A DNA stretch of 64,000 bases from Aquatica leii (Eukaryota > Arthropoda > Insecta > Coleoptera > Lampyridae): positions 180,095,027-180,159,026 of the forward strand of contig CM069432.1 of the NCBI GenBank assembly GCA_035610365.1, read 5' to 3'. This document shows positions 23,632 through 34,689 of this stretch, in pieces. A program made the position numbers and the translations under genes. How positions within the stretch are numbered: position 1 is the first letter of the stretch; each line of letters opens with the position of its first letter. The notes beneath the pieces are model-generated. The model did no database searches. It had not been told where the DNA came from and saw only the letters and a list, made by a program, of their open reading frames with translations.

Positions 23632-24615
23632 ACTTGTTAAAATGTAACTATGTTAATATGGTGAGTAAGGGTGCAGACCTGGACTGTGTTTTAGAGAAAA
23701 ATAGAGATTTATTTAACGGTTTAGGTCACATAAATATCAAACCGTATGAATTTACTGTTGACCCAGATTGCAAACCTTCTGTGGTGCCTTGTCGTAAAGT
23801 TCCGTTTGCCCTCATGTCAGATTTAAAAGTAGAATTGGAAAAAATGGTTAAAGACTGTGTAATTACTAAAGTAATTAAGCCGACTAAATTTGTTAACCCA
23901 ATAGTATTAGTAAAGAAGGCAAAGGGAGGGATAAGAATTTGTTTGGATCCTCAAAACTTAAATAGGGCTTTAAAAAGGGAACATTATGAGTTACCAACAT
24001 TTGACGAAATAACTAATGAAGTAAGGGTTCAAATTATTTTACAACACTTGATGCTAATAAGGGATTTTGGCAAATTGGGTTGGGGAGTCATCATCGGAAT
24101 TGACAACATTTGCAACTCCCATCGGTAGATTTAGGTTCTTGCGATTACCATTTGGTTTGTCCATATCACCCGAAATCTTTCATAGAACGTTTAACGAAAT
24201 TTTTGGCGGTATTAAGGGTGTCAAAATTTACATTGACGACTTGATTATTCACTCGAAAACAGTTGATGAGCATATTGAAATATTAAATGAAGTTTTTAAT
24301 AGGGCTAGGAATCAGGTGTTAAATTTAACAAAGAAAAAGTCAGATTATGGTAAATACAGTTAAATATGTAGGGCACATTTTGACTAAAAGAAGGAATACA
24401 AATGGATATCCGATAAAATTGAGGCGATAAAAAGAATAGAAACACCACAAAATCAAAAGGACGTTTCTAGATTTTTGGGAATGATAACTTACGTATCAAA
24501 ATTTATACCAAATTGTTCTAAATTGACGGTGAACCTGAGAAATTTAGTAAAAAAATGTTGTTTGGGAATGGACTTATGAGCATGCACGAGAGTTCAATAA
24601 ACTAAAGAAATACTA
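23632..24615 (+). pseudogene. Reverse transcriptase, several frameshifts
   Basis: Starts with a conserved lead (GHINIKPYEFTVD, VPCRKVPFAL) and fingers VNPIVLVKKAKGGIRICLDP. It then shifts frame around 24028-24060, where the LDANKGFWQI segment (motif A Asp) is found in another frame. RFRFLRLPFGLSISPEIF and the catalytic YIDD follow at about 24190-24240. A further shift near 24360 leads to the thumb/connection (YVGHILTK, RFLGMITYVSKFIPN). All catalytic motifs are present, but not in one frame. Confidence 0.88.
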
Positions 24616-25140
24616 GTGAGTAATCCAGTGTTAAAATACTATGATGAAACGAAACAGATAATATTACAAGTAGATAGTTCTAAAGACGGGATGGGGGCAG
24701 TATTACTTCAAGAGAATAATCCTGTTGCGTATGCTTCAAAGTGTTTGTCAGAAGCACAACAAAATTACGCACAAATAGAAAAGGAAACTTTGACGATTCT
24801 GTTTGGCTGCCGAAGGTTTCATCAGTACCTGTATGGCAGAAAGTTTATTGTGGAATCTGACCATAAACCGTTAAGAATCAATTTTTAAAAAACCACTAAA
24901 CAAATGTCCTCTTAGGTTACAAAGGTTTAGAATTTGTTTGCAAAATTACGATTTTGATTTAAAATACAAACCAGGTACACAATTATACATTGCCGACACT
25001 TTATCAAGAGCAAGTTATGATGATAAGAATTTTAAACTAGAGGAAGCTGAATATGAAGCTCAGTTATATTTCATAAACTACATTAATGTTACTCCAAAAG
25101 ATTTAACGAAATTCAAGAAGAAACAGGTAAAGACGAGGAA
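24616..25140 (+). pseudogene. RNase H domain, frameshifted
   Basis: NPVLKYYDETKQIILQVDSS opens the domain, with the catalytic Asp in QVDSSKDGMGAVL, the Glu in AQIEKETLTILF, and FIVESDHKPL. The frame breaks at 24889 beside a run of A, and the C-terminal part YDFDLKYKPGTQLYIADTLS continues at 24938-25144. This domain degrades element RNA during cDNA synthesis. Confidence 0.88.
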
Positions 25141-26481
25141 CTGATTGAATTAGCAAGTGTAATTAAAAACGGGTGGCCAATGCACAAACATCAAAGTAAT
25201 AATCTGATAAGACCGTATTGGATTGTAAGGGATGAATTAGTTATGTATAAGGGCATTATTTATAAAGGTTGTCAAATAGTGATTCCGAAATCACTCAGAA
25301 GAAATATATTAATTAAGTTGCATTACAATCACTTAGGCATGCAAAAATCACTGTTAAGGGCAAAAGAAATCGTTTATTGGCCAAATTTAAATTCAGAATT
25401 AGTAAATTTAATTAAAAATTGTCAAGCATGTCTGACTTTCCAAAATAGTCAACAAAAGGAATTATTAATTAGTAAACCAATACCACATGGTCCTTGGGAG
25501 GCTGTTTCGGCAGATTTTTTTAAATACAAAGGAAATGACTATTTAATTATTGTAGATAACTATTCTAAATATCCGGAAATTGAATGCATGTCCACAAAAA
25601 CCACTAGTAATGAAGTTATTAAATGCTTTAAAACAATTTTTTCGCGATTAGGTAAACCAGAAATTCTTTATAGTGATAATGGACCACAATTTATTAATAA
25701 CGAGTTTCAGAATTTTTTAAACGAGTGGGAAGTTACTCATCAAACGTCATCACCTAAATACCCCCAGTCAAATGGATTTATAGAACGGCACATACAAACT
25801 ATAAAGAAAATTATGAAAAAAGCTGATTATGATAACAAAGATATATATTTAGCTCTGCTCGAATACAGAAATACCCCAATAAGCGTAGAAATACCGTCTC
25901 CAGCAGAATTGTTATTTCAAAGAAAATTAAGAGGAATATTACCCATTGGTGTTAAAACAAAAATACAAATACTAAATATAGGAAAATGTTTGAAAAATAT
26001 CAAAACAATCAATGTAGGTATTATAATCATAATGCAAAAAATTTACCACCAATTAAAAAAAGGGGATAGGGTACTAATGCAGAATAAAAATAGGGTATGG
26101 GAACCAGGCACAGTAGTCGAAACAAATGCGAATCGACTGAGGTCATACAATGTATTATTAGACAAAAACCTGAAAGTTTATGGTAGAAATCGAAAAGTAA
26201 TTAAGCAGTTAAATAATGAGTACAATAATGAGGCAAACGAGATTTACGATAAAATTCTTGATGAAAGGTTGCATAGGGATTTGCAGGTGGAGAACAGTAA
26301 TAGCAAAACATTAAATGAACGTAGTCAAGTTCATGTTTCGCAAGATATGCAAACTAGTTCTGCACCTGAAATAAATGTAAATACTAATAAGGCAAATGGC
26401 TTCAGTTATTGTCAGGTTACAAGATCTGGCAGAGTCTCAAGACCTCCCAATTATTTAAGAAATGCTTTTGTTAAACATTAG
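25129..26481 (+). CDS. Integrase
   Basis: The frame is already open at about 25129, so the Met at 25180 is internal and the true protein is part of pol. The H2C2 finger has H and H in LHYNHLGMQ and C-C in CQACLTF. The core has Asp in SADFFKYKG, Asp in YSDNGPQF and Glu in GFIERHIQT (DD35E type). A C-terminal domain with GDRVLMQNKNRVWEPGTVV resembles the GPY/F region. No chromodomain. The Asn/Ser-rich tail ends at TAG. It inserts the cDNA. This is the only enzyme of the element still in a single open frame. Confidence 0.93.
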   Translation, partial: KDEELIELASVIKNGWPMHKHQSNNLIRPYWIVRDELVMYKGIIYKGCQIVIPKSLRRNILIKLHYNHLGMQKSLLRAKEIVYWPNLNSELVNLIKNCQACLTFQNSQQKELLISKPIPHGPWEAVSADFFKYKGNDYLIIVDNYSKYPEIECMSTKTTSNEVIKCFKTIFSRLGKPEILYSDNGPQFINNEFQNFLNEWEVTHQTSSPKYPQSNGFIERHIQTIKKIMKKADYDNKDIYLALLEYRNTPISVEIPSPAELLFQRKLRGILPIGVKTKIQILNIGKCLKNIKTINVGIIIIMQKIYHQLKKGDRVLMQNKNRVWEPGTVVETNANRLRSYNVLLDKNLKVYGRNRKVIKQLNNEYNNEANEIYDKILDERLHRDLQVENSNSKTLNERSQVHVSQDMQTSSAPEINVNTNKANGFSYCQVTRSGRVSRPPNYLRNAFVKH

Positions 26482-26500
26482 AATGTAAATAAATAAATTT

Positions 26501-26526
26501 AAAAAAAAAAAAAAAAAAGCGGGGGA
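26501..26526 (+). other. Polypurine tract
   Basis: An 18-base A run, then GCGGGGGA, immediately before the 3' LTR. Confidence 0.85.
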
Positions 26527-26674
26527 TGTAATGAGTCTGCGCTAAGCATGACGTCATGGGCATATGCATAGGCATGGGCAGCCATTATGATTATCACGAT
26601 GTAGTTAAGTTAAGTGTGTATTGAAGTTCATTAAAAATAAAATACTTAAATAAAGGTGATTTATAAATATAACA
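26527..26674 (+). repeat. 3' LTR (148 bp)
   Basis: Identical to the 5' LTR by direct reading. Confidence 0.97.
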
Positions 26675-26679
26675 CCGGA

Positions 26680-26955
26680 CAATTGGTGACTACCAAAATC
26701 CGCCCGTTTCAACCTTCCACAAATATAAACGCATTAGAAATTTGTAGCGTGACACAATTTAGCAAAGAAGGCTAAACCGGGCAAACAAATAAAGTTAACT
26801 CGGCAAAGATTTAATGAAGAATGACCCCGGATATGCTGTCATAGTTGTGACAGTCTGGCGCAAGAGCAGAACGATCCTGACAAGTTTCATAATATCTACC
26901 GAGACATTTTCCCTACTCGCGAATTGAACTACTAAGTTCTTATTTTAACGTTACA
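26680..26955 (-). repeat. 5' LTR of gypsy family 1, second part
   Basis: Resumes exactly after the duplicated CCGGA and ends AACGTTACA, matching 17145-17420. With 21135-22078 it totals 1220 bp, the same length as the other LTR. Confidence 0.92.
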
Positions 26956-26959
26956 TATT

Positions 26960-27052
26960 GTTATGCATTAATTTTATTGTAGTCGAAATTATTCGTTTAA
27001 TGTATCAAGAAAATTCCGTTTAAATTTTAACTTAACATTTAATTTAAAATAT
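26960..27052. repeat. Right arm of the old inverted repeat, inner part
   Basis: Reverse complement of 15835-15935 (ATTATTCGTTTAATGTATC against GATACATTAAACGAATAAT). It is cut at 27052 by the solo LTR and continues at 29352. Confidence 0.7.
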
Positions 27053-29347
27053 TGTAGCGAATTTATTTATTAAAAACTAATTTATTTAAAACGACTAAAA
27101 ATACGTTTACTTATTCTAGAAATATCTACACTTTTAAATTAACCAAACTAATTAAATCTAAATATCTAAGGATAAAAACTTACAGCAATTTATATAAAAC
27201 AATAATATGCTATCACTTACGCGAAGATAAGATAACGTCCGCGGATAGCTTCACACTTGTTTACACTAAAAATCACGTACACGATTATTCTCGGTATATT
27301 TATCTAGACACACGCGTGCTAACGACTTATTTATTTCCACTTTAATAATCTTCTTAACACTGCTGTATTTGCATTCCAGCAATAACTGCCCTACGATTTC
27401 TCTCTTCGGTATTTATACACATCTGCAAATCCTTCTCGAGTGTTCCCTATTTTTCTGTATATCTTCTAGAAGATGGATAACAGCTTCTAGAAGGATCTTG
27501 CGTTTGTAACGTTTTTATTTTAGTTAAAATTCTTTATTAAAAATTCTTTAGTTTGTATTTATCAGTTTTTCTATATCGATTTTAGAAATCATTAGATTTA
27601 TTTTTTTTTATTAATTAAGACTGGTTCGTTTTGATGATTTGCAAATTATTAGTTTAAGAATAGAAATTTTACAACGCTGTTTTATTTGGCGGAACTACAA
27701 TTGAATCCATTACCTGTTTTCGAAAATTTCAACTTCAAGGATAGGAGGTTTCTTATCTCGCGATGCGTATATGTGTCTTTTCCGTTTTAGAACGGTCAGA
27801 TATCAATAAGCTTGCTGATCATTACTTTCTTTTGAAGAATTCGGTTGTTTCATTGTGTTATAGTGGAAATCTCGAGTGCAAATTTATTTTAGTAAACTTT
27901 GGCTCTACATGTAAATGGATTATTAACACTGCGCGTCTTTTGAAAAATTTGCTATATTCGAAAAGAAATTTGGTGGAATTTTTTGTTTGTTTGACGCACA
28001 CGTCGTTGAGACGGATTTGTGAACTACGACGTCTTCTAAAGATTTAAATTCGCCAATTACAGCCGCCCAAGATCTAAAGGTATGTTTCTTATTAATCTGC
28101 TGTTTTATCGGAACGTTGCGTTCACCTGGTGCTAAGGTTGTCACTTTTTTTAGGCTGTTTGCTTCGTCGTAACGTTATTAATACAGAAGTTTCTTTGCTG
28201 TAAATCGTTTGTACGTCCTCGTGTCGTGGTATGTGGTTCTAGTAGTCCTGCTACTAAAGAAAAATCTACGGAAAATTCCGACACCAGATGCAGACGCCAT
28301 CTTAATGCGATTGGTTTTCCCGGCACTTCGTGGATATCTACAGCGATTAAAAAGCTAAGCTCAAATTTTTCTTTGATGTCATTATTTGTTACGTATTATT
28401 GCATAAGCAATATCTGACCATCAATTTGAATCAATTCCATTTTTTTTTTTAAATTAATTATATTGTTTTAATGATCACAATTATTGAATTTAAACAAACA
28501 ATAACTTTTTTTTTAACGTCGAAAGTTAAATTTGAATAAGATTAAATTTACGTGTAATTATAAGTAATCAATTTGATACTATGCGATCTCATTTAGATCA
28601 AATTTTTGCAGCTTGATTGAGTAATTTTTTTTGCGAATTATTTTTATGATAAAACGTTTATCTTTTTTGCAGCATTTAGTTTAGTGATTTTTTTGCAGGT
28701 ATATTCGGGGTAATATAAGCTTATATAACTCGTCGTACCCTATAGATTTAACCGCGTTTTATTTTATATTTTCTGAACTCGAGGTTTTGCGAGTTGTAAT
28801 TATTATAGCGATATATTTGGCTGCCTGGATTTGATTTGAATTATCTAATTTTTTGTTATAACTACGAATTCTTATTTATGTGTTATAGTTTGGTTATTAC
28901 AATTTTCGTTATTTATGTTTGCCTCAAGTTTTGTTGAATTCTTGATTTATTTTAAGCACAATACTCTATTTTTTTAAATAGTTGTTGAACTGAGTTTTTT
29001 TTGTTATTTATCTACTGGGTATACTGATATATATACATATATTTAAACTTCAAGTGTCTTTTTTTATTCTTCTTACCAACGATTTTCCCGTTTTTTTTAT
29101 AACACACCCTTGGTGTGGTGGTTAGAGTTGTTAATTGAAAACGGGTGGCGCTTTATTGGTTTTTTTTCACGTTAAATTTAACCCAGACCGTCTTCACTGG
29201 GCTTAGTCGGACCTCTATCCACTGCTTTACCAAGTTGGAGTTGATTAAAAATATGAAAGGCAAGAATAAACGGTAGGTTGTTTGTTGTTTAAAAAAAAAA
29301 TTATATATAAGCGTCGCACGTTTGCAAATAACTTCTCGAACGTTTCA
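27053..29347. mobile_element. 477-bp solo LTR (copy A), interrupted by a 1.8-kb insertion
   Basis: Starts TGTAGCGAATTTATTTATT and ends TCGAACGTTTCA, with target duplication ATAT at 27049-27052 and 29348-29351. After removing 27505-29318 and one CGTT copy the length is 477 bp. That equals the inverted copy at 36149-36625, with clear similarity throughout (CTTCTAGAAG, AGGGAACACTC, AAGTGATAGCATATTATTG). No interior remains, as expected after LTR-LTR recombination. Confidence 0.85.
27505..29318. mobile_element. 1814-bp TG...CA insertion inside solo LTR A
   Basis: Begins TGTAACGTTTTTATTTTAG and ends AAGCGTCGCA. CGTT is duplicated at 27501-27504 and 29319-29322, and the uninterrupted copy B shows the empty site. 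TG/CA ends and a 4-bp duplication indicate an LTR-type insertion, perhaps a long solo LTR. Frames of up to 94 codons inside (27763-28047 plus, 27923-28144 minus) have no recognisable domain. Confidence 0.7.
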
Positions 29348-29351
29348 ATAT

Positions 29352-29840
29352 GTTACAACATAATTACAATTCATTTCTATGTTATTTAGACATTGTGGTT
29401 ATGAAACAATCTTATAAAGTAATGTAAAATAAAATTACTATATTAAATTAAAACAAGTTAAAATATTTTTATAAGTTTATATTTACCTTCTAATACATAA
29501 AATAATTTCAAATATATTTATTCGTAAAATAGAAACAAATAATTATTTTGTTATCACATTAAAAAAATATATATTTTTATATGTCGAGTCATATTAGTAT
29601 TATATTTTTAGAAGTCAACACATATTTATTAATGGAATAATTTATGTTAAAACTTATGGCAAATAATTTAAAGATATGACAGCAGTCTGTTTATTTATTT
29701 AAATATATGAAATACATATTTGAAATTAATTTTAAATATGTGTTGACTTATTTCTAAATCGTCATATTATTTTTTAATAACGAATTTTTCTATATGACAT
29801 TAAAAAGTAAAACGGCTTTTCATAGTATTCTTTAAAATAT
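29352..29840. repeat. Right arm of the old inverted repeat, outer part
   Basis: Continues the arm beyond the solo LTR. CATTAAAAAGTAAAACGGCT (29799-29818) is the complement of 15676-15700. Similarity fades beyond about 29840. Confidence 0.6.
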
Positions 29841-31020
29841 TTTTAATAAAAATAAAAACTGTTCATACATATTTTATAAATAATATAAACTACTTCAGTA
29901 GACAACGGCTATGAAATCCTACATACAATTATTAAAAATTTACCTGAATATATCATTAAATTATTTTACTCACTACAATTTTTAATTGAATTCTTATTAG
30001 TCTTAGTTGTTCTTCTGCGTAGGTATAACATATCGATATAGATATATTCTTTGTAGATATTAAATGTCTATACTGATTCGGTAGAGAATAATATATTCAA
30101 TAGATACTATTTTGAAGTTTACAGAAAATGTATTATTTTTTAGACGTGTTTGAAACTCTCATAGGCTTATGAGTCATTCTGCGTAAAGAAAGAATTCTCG
30201 TCTGCAATGTGCCTTATAGTACCACCATTGTATAAATTTGTTATAGTAAGACAACCCAATGTTAAAAAAATGTCTACAATATTTAGAGGCAGAAGCCATT
30301 ACTTTGGATGCAGTTGGTCAGATGGCGCAAAACCTTACAATTATTATGATTATATATCATATTTGGTAGACAGAAATGAGGTTGAGCTTTTCAAATGTAG
30401 ATGGCAATGCGGCAGATTGCTTCTACATTACTGTAAGATAATTTTTATTTGAAACATCTGAAACTATGTGTATCTGTATTTCTTATACAAGCGTGTTTTA
30501 ATAGTAGGTCAACAAAATGTATTTACAATGATAGTGAATCGTAGTAGCTCATTTTTCTGCTTCTCACGATTCATTTTTATACGTATAAAAATTAATAAAA
30601 TCAACTTCTTTTTTGAAATTTTTACATGAAGATTTTTTTTAATGTTTTGACAAACAAATGGTTGTATAAAAACTTTTTTGTGTTGCCAACATCGCAAACG
30701 TCAATATTCGTTCGTTAGTGTAGTTACGTAATGAACGAAAAAAGCTCTAGGGTGGCAAAATAAAAACTAGAAATCCACATAAAAGAACGTGTTCAAAGTC
30801 AATTAATATATTAGAACAAGTATGCGACAGGTAGAAAAATCATTTTAAAAATCTTGAAATTCAGCTAAAATTGAACAAAAACTATGTTAAAGTTAATGTC
30901 AAATTTGACAAATTTAGTAATTAATGTAGTACCAATATTATATTTCTGTTGATTTTTTTTATTTTTTCAAAAAAGAATGTAATTTTATAAAAGGCAACAC
31001 AAAAAATAATGTACATTACT
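29841..31020. other. Stretch without recognisable gene
   Basis: A/T-rich. An 81-codon plus frame (30207-30452) with several Cys and Trp residues matches nothing I know. Confidence 0.5.
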
Positions 31021-31023
31021 CTC

Positions 31024-31119
31024 GTCGAAAGAATCATAGCATAACTCACCCACATGCAACGCTCGGCCGTGCGGCCTCGCGTCGCATTAACCTTCGTTAT
31101 GATATTTCTTACTTTCGAC
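31024..31119. repeat. 96-bp GC-cored hairpin
   Basis: Outer arms GTCGAAAG...CTTTCGAC, with CATAAC/GTTATG further in, enclose a GC-rich inner palindrome centred on GGCCGTGCGGCC (31064-31075). It stands out sharply from the A/T-rich surroundings. It could be a tiny MITE or a structured RNA element; no conservation data are available here. Confidence 0.55.
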
Positions 31120-31611
31120 TCTTGTTACGTAAACTACTATTATTCGCTTAAGTAAATACGTACATAACTACCTGTTATCAGCTGTTAATAACTGCATTTT
31201 TAATTCTCTAGAAATCTTTCTTTTTGAAACATTTTTTTGAGAAGTATCTAATTTTGAACACGCTTGTTTGGTAAATTGCATACAATTTGAAGTCCACAAT
31301 AGTTTCATTTCTGACACAAAAATTAAGTTTCATCAATAAGTGTTTTTTTATCACTTCAACGTACGGTGCACTAAGGATGATTGATGACAAAAAACCGCAT
31401 TGCTGCTGACATTGGTTACTAAACCGACTATTTTCAAAAACAAAACAGTCGATGTCGACTTTTGGTAAAATCGATGTTTACCGTTATTCATTACCAATGT
31501 CAAAACAGTGATTTTGGTATCTCATCCTCGATACTAAGTACCTATTGCTGAACATCGATCATTCTTATACCAAACTATTTTGTTTGGCATAAGATTGTTT
31601 TAAGTTAGCAC

Positions 31612-31745
31612 CCGGATTTGTTATAATATTATTAACAATTCAAAATTGAACACAGTTAAAAATACTAACTGCACAATTAAGCACAATTAAACAATAAAAA
31701 GAATTTTAAAAATTGAAAAAAACTGGGGGCTAGCGGTTAACTTTA
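31612..31745. repeat. Dispersed copy of the ~145-bp repeat
   Basis: Shares the order CACCCGGATTTGTT..., TTAACAATTCAAAATTGA, GCACAATTAA and GGGGGCTAGCGG with the units at 35800-36145. Confidence 0.55.
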
Positions 31746-31827
31746 AGATTCTAACCTCTAAAAAAGGTAAGAAAGAAACCGGTAAATTAAAAAAAAAACG
31801 AAAATCTAACAAAGAACCACTACCGAG

Positions 31828-32600
31828 TTAGGTAATCAACTTGTGAACCAAGCCAGATTCTAAACTCCATAGAAGTGACTTAAGAAGAAAGGTTGAAAGG
31901 AGGCGTGTTTTCGATAAAGAACTAATGGTACGGAACCAAAGAGGGGATAGGTCAAAACCATGATCGCAATTGAAGTTATTGGAGTGTTTGATGATTTCTA
32001 TGCCTTCTCGGAATTTCATATTGAAAAAGAATAGAGAATTGGCAATCACCGAAACGATATCAAAATCTATCCTGTGATGTAAAGTAATGTTCAGCAACCG
32101 CAGACTTAGAAATATGCCTTTTCTTTATACAACGATCGTGTTCTGAAATGCGAGTAATGAGGGAACGACCAATTTCACCAATGTAGACTAAACCACATAA
32201 ACAAGGAATTTGATATACAGCTTGGGATGAAACTGTAAAAAATTTGTCCTTAGGAGAAGGAAGAATCTGAAAGATTTTGCCTGTCGAGTTGAATATGGGT
32301 TTAATACCATTCTTACAGAGAAGTATCCTTATTTGATCTGTAAGCTTGTGAATGTAGGGTACAAAGGCCAATTTCGGATTGGATTTAGAAGTAGAAACGT
32401 CCTTAGGTAATCGAGTACGTGGATGTAGATGACGATTAGTAACTTTATGAATATCTCGCTGTATATAACCATTGTTCAAAAAATATAATCAGAGTAAGAT
32501 TTCAATGTAAGCGAATTCATAAAAATACCGATCTGTCCTATTTAGAAATACAGTCGTTTTTAATGTTGGATGATAAGTATATGATTAATATAGTTCGTTA
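31828..32600 (-). pseudogene. Penelope-like element: GIY-YIG endonuclease region
   Basis: Read on the minus strand: KLAFVPYIHKLTDQI, then a KNGIKPIFNSTGKI linker, then the GIY-YIG domain with YQIPCLCGLVYIGEIGRSL, the catalytic Arg in TRISEHDR, and KSAVAEHYF. After a frameshift near 32075 comes the conserved tail KFREGIEIIKHSNNFN with LSPLWF. This is the C-terminal half of a Penelope-like retroelement, whose endonuclease nicks target DNA. The reverse transcriptase is missing, and stops lie upstream near 32480. Confidence 0.85.
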
Positions 32601-32619
32601 CTCATTATTTTAACTTTAT

Positions 32620-33550
32620 CCATGTTTACAATACCAAAAAAAAGATTAAATTTTCAAATAATTTCAATAAACACAACATATCTTTATAATGGTACACATA
32701 ATACATTTTCAGTGTAGTTATAATTTATTATGCGACAAACTAATACTTTTTTGATTTTCAGTGTTCAACATTCCAAGTAACAGGCAGAAGGGATGTCATC
32801 GACAATACCCGATGAACTTTAACTAGGATAATGATCTTACAAGTAACCATTGAAATAAATTCGTCAGGACGAAAAGCAAAACATGGGTTTTAACAATATA
32901 AAAATGTTTAAAATTGATAATTGGTAAGGGTAGCATTTGCAATACTAACTTGAGAATTCAGAAATTGCTGTGTATAATTTTAGTTGCTCAATAATCATTT
33001 TATGCTTTTATTTCAGTTGCTGTAAGAAGAAACCCATTAACCCAAAATGTTACACAGCAAGAAGTGGAGAGTATAACTAAATTATGGCTTACAAATGGAC
33101 ACATCCAGATGGTAGAAGATTGCGTAGAGTGAACAACGTATTTATTCTTATAATTTTCAGCTTAGATCCAATTAACAATAAAACACTTATTACAGAATAA
33201 TGCTGTCCAATTAACCGAAGATTTACTTAATTGATTCTAATTAATAGATACGTTGTTTTTTATTTAGTTTTATATTATTTCATATATTAAACAATGAATG
33301 AAAAGTCAATTTTTGTAACATTATTTTAACCGTTCACTTATTCAATTTCTCAATTTTTAGTCCAATCGCGAATTACTTTTCTTTCAAATTCGGTGTATAG
33401 GAAGACTTTAGTAGCATCGCCCCAAGTGCTGGGTCATTTATGTTTATATCCTTTTCTCGGCGCTGGTAAACTGCCGAAGTAATGTTCGTCCAACGTTACT
33501 CGCCGTGATGTAACCGCATGACGGCCGTTGTGACACTGGCGCACAGGACC
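32620..33550. other. Stretch without a supported gene
   Basis: A short plus-strand frame near 33018-33120 (AVRRNPLTQNVTQQEVESIT, then KLWLTNGH) looks protein-like but is unassigned. A GC-richer block at 33410-33550 precedes the piggyBac remnant. Confidence 0.4.
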
Positions 33551-33551
33551 T

Positions 33552-34680
33552 GTGCAGATATCAAGCATTAGGCCAGCACTTCATGTAAATAAATCAAGCG
33601 TCAATATGCCGCCGGCCCGCTGCTGCAGCGTGTGTTGGGTATGGCCAATCATAGAGCACCTACGTAAAGAGCTTTCTCCTGCGATTACACCTGAGAGAGA
33701 CGTGACAATAGATGAGAGTCTTATGCTCTATAGAGGCAGATTGGGTTGGATTCAGTATATCCCTCTAAAACGAGCCAGGTTCGGCATCAAATCATATATG
33801 CTGTGTGAATCAAAATCTAGGTATATTTGGTCTTTTATATTATACACAGAGAAGGGAACAATACTAGATAATAATTATAAAAACTATGAAATGGGAATAC
33901 AAATTGTCATGGCTTTGATGAAGTCAATTTTGAATTTAGGATACTGTCTTACTACAGACAATTTTTATACCTCACCGATACTTGCAGATATTTTTTTGCG
34001 ACACAAAACCGACTTATTTGGAACGTTGAAATTGAACAGGAAAGAGGTGCCCAACGATTTACAAAAGAAAAAACTAAAAAAGGGAGAAATAGTGGCATAC
34101 CAAAGACGAAAAGTCTGTGTTATGAAGTGAAAAGACAAAAAGGACGTCGCCTTGTTGTCAACATTTCATAACCTAGAAATAATAGAAATTCAACGAACAC
34201 GGGACTCTAAAAAATTCCTAAAGTTTGATTGACAACAATTCTATGGGTGGTGTTGATAGAGTTGACCAACACCTAACTAACTACACTATCATCAAAAAGC
34301 GTGGGAAGAAATATTATTATAAAATGTTTCTATATCTTCTCGATCAGACAATATAGAATTCCTTTGTTTTAATGGAAAATAGGGAGGCTCAAAATTTCAT
34401 TTACAATTTAGATTAGATCTCGTACAACAAATTATTGAAAAATATGGTAAATCCCAACAAACTTCTAGACGTCCATCAGGATCATCATCACCACTACGTT
34501 TGATTGGTAGACATTTTATAGAAGTAATACCATCTGCTGCAAACGAAGAGAGACCTAGTCGACAATGCAAAGTATGTTATGCTTACGGAAAATTACAAGC
34601 GGTAAAAAAATTCGAAAGGAGACAAGATACTACTGTCGGGATTGTGATGTAGGATTTGTATTGAATGTTTCAAAATATTT
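33552..34680 (+). pseudogene. piggyBac transposase remnant
   Basis: The main frame 33552-34130 carries EHLRKELSPAITPERDVTID, then ESLMLYRGRLGWIQYIPLKR, then RFGIKSYMLCESKSRYIW and GYCLTTDNFYTSPILADIF. After frame changes come NNSMGGVDRVDQHLTNYT (about 34236) and a C-terminal Cys-rich piece SRQCKVCYAYGKL (about 34555-34600). The Asp residues in TIDESL, TTDNFY and GVDRVDQ correspond to the piggyBac catalytic triad. The N-terminal third is missing and stops are present. No TTAA-flanked inverted termini were found. Confidence 0.88.
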
Positions 34681-34689
34681 CATACTAAA

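Larger units (their letters stand above)
22079..26674 (+). mobile_element. Young Ty3/gypsy retrotransposon, K02A2.6/mag-like
   Basis: Identical 148-bp LTRs (22079-22226 and 26527-26674) bounded by TGTAATGAG and AATATAACA. A 5-bp target duplication CCGGA lies at 22074-22078 and 26675-26679. The primer site follows the 5' LTR and a polypurine tract precedes the 3' LTR. The interior encodes gag with two CCHC knuckles, protease, reverse transcriptase, RNase H and integrase in that order, with no envelope gene. The reverse transcriptase wording (LNRALKREHYELPTFDEIT) fits the mag/K02A2.6 lineage. Coding is broken by many single-base shifts despite the perfect LTR identity. Confidence 0.97.
16201..26955 (-). 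mobile_element. LTR retrotransposon, gypsy family 1, pol-deleted, split by a nested insertion
   Basis: Two 1220-bp LTRs (16201-17420, and 21135-22078 joined to 26680-26955) begin TGTTACGAG and end AACGTTACA on the plus strand. They flank a 3.7-kb interior. Target duplication TATT lies at 16197-16200 and 26956-26959. I counted only about four differences between the LTRs, so insertion is recent. The interior encodes gag and an integrase zinc finger on the minus strand but no protease, reverse transcriptase or RNase H. It must therefore move using enzymes from a fuller relative, if it moves at all. A Ty3/gypsy element interrupts the right LTR. Confidence 0.9.

Noticed and set aside
27763-28047. 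94-codon frame in the 1.8-kb insertion
   Set aside because: No recognisable domain and an overlapping frame on the other strand; left unassigned.
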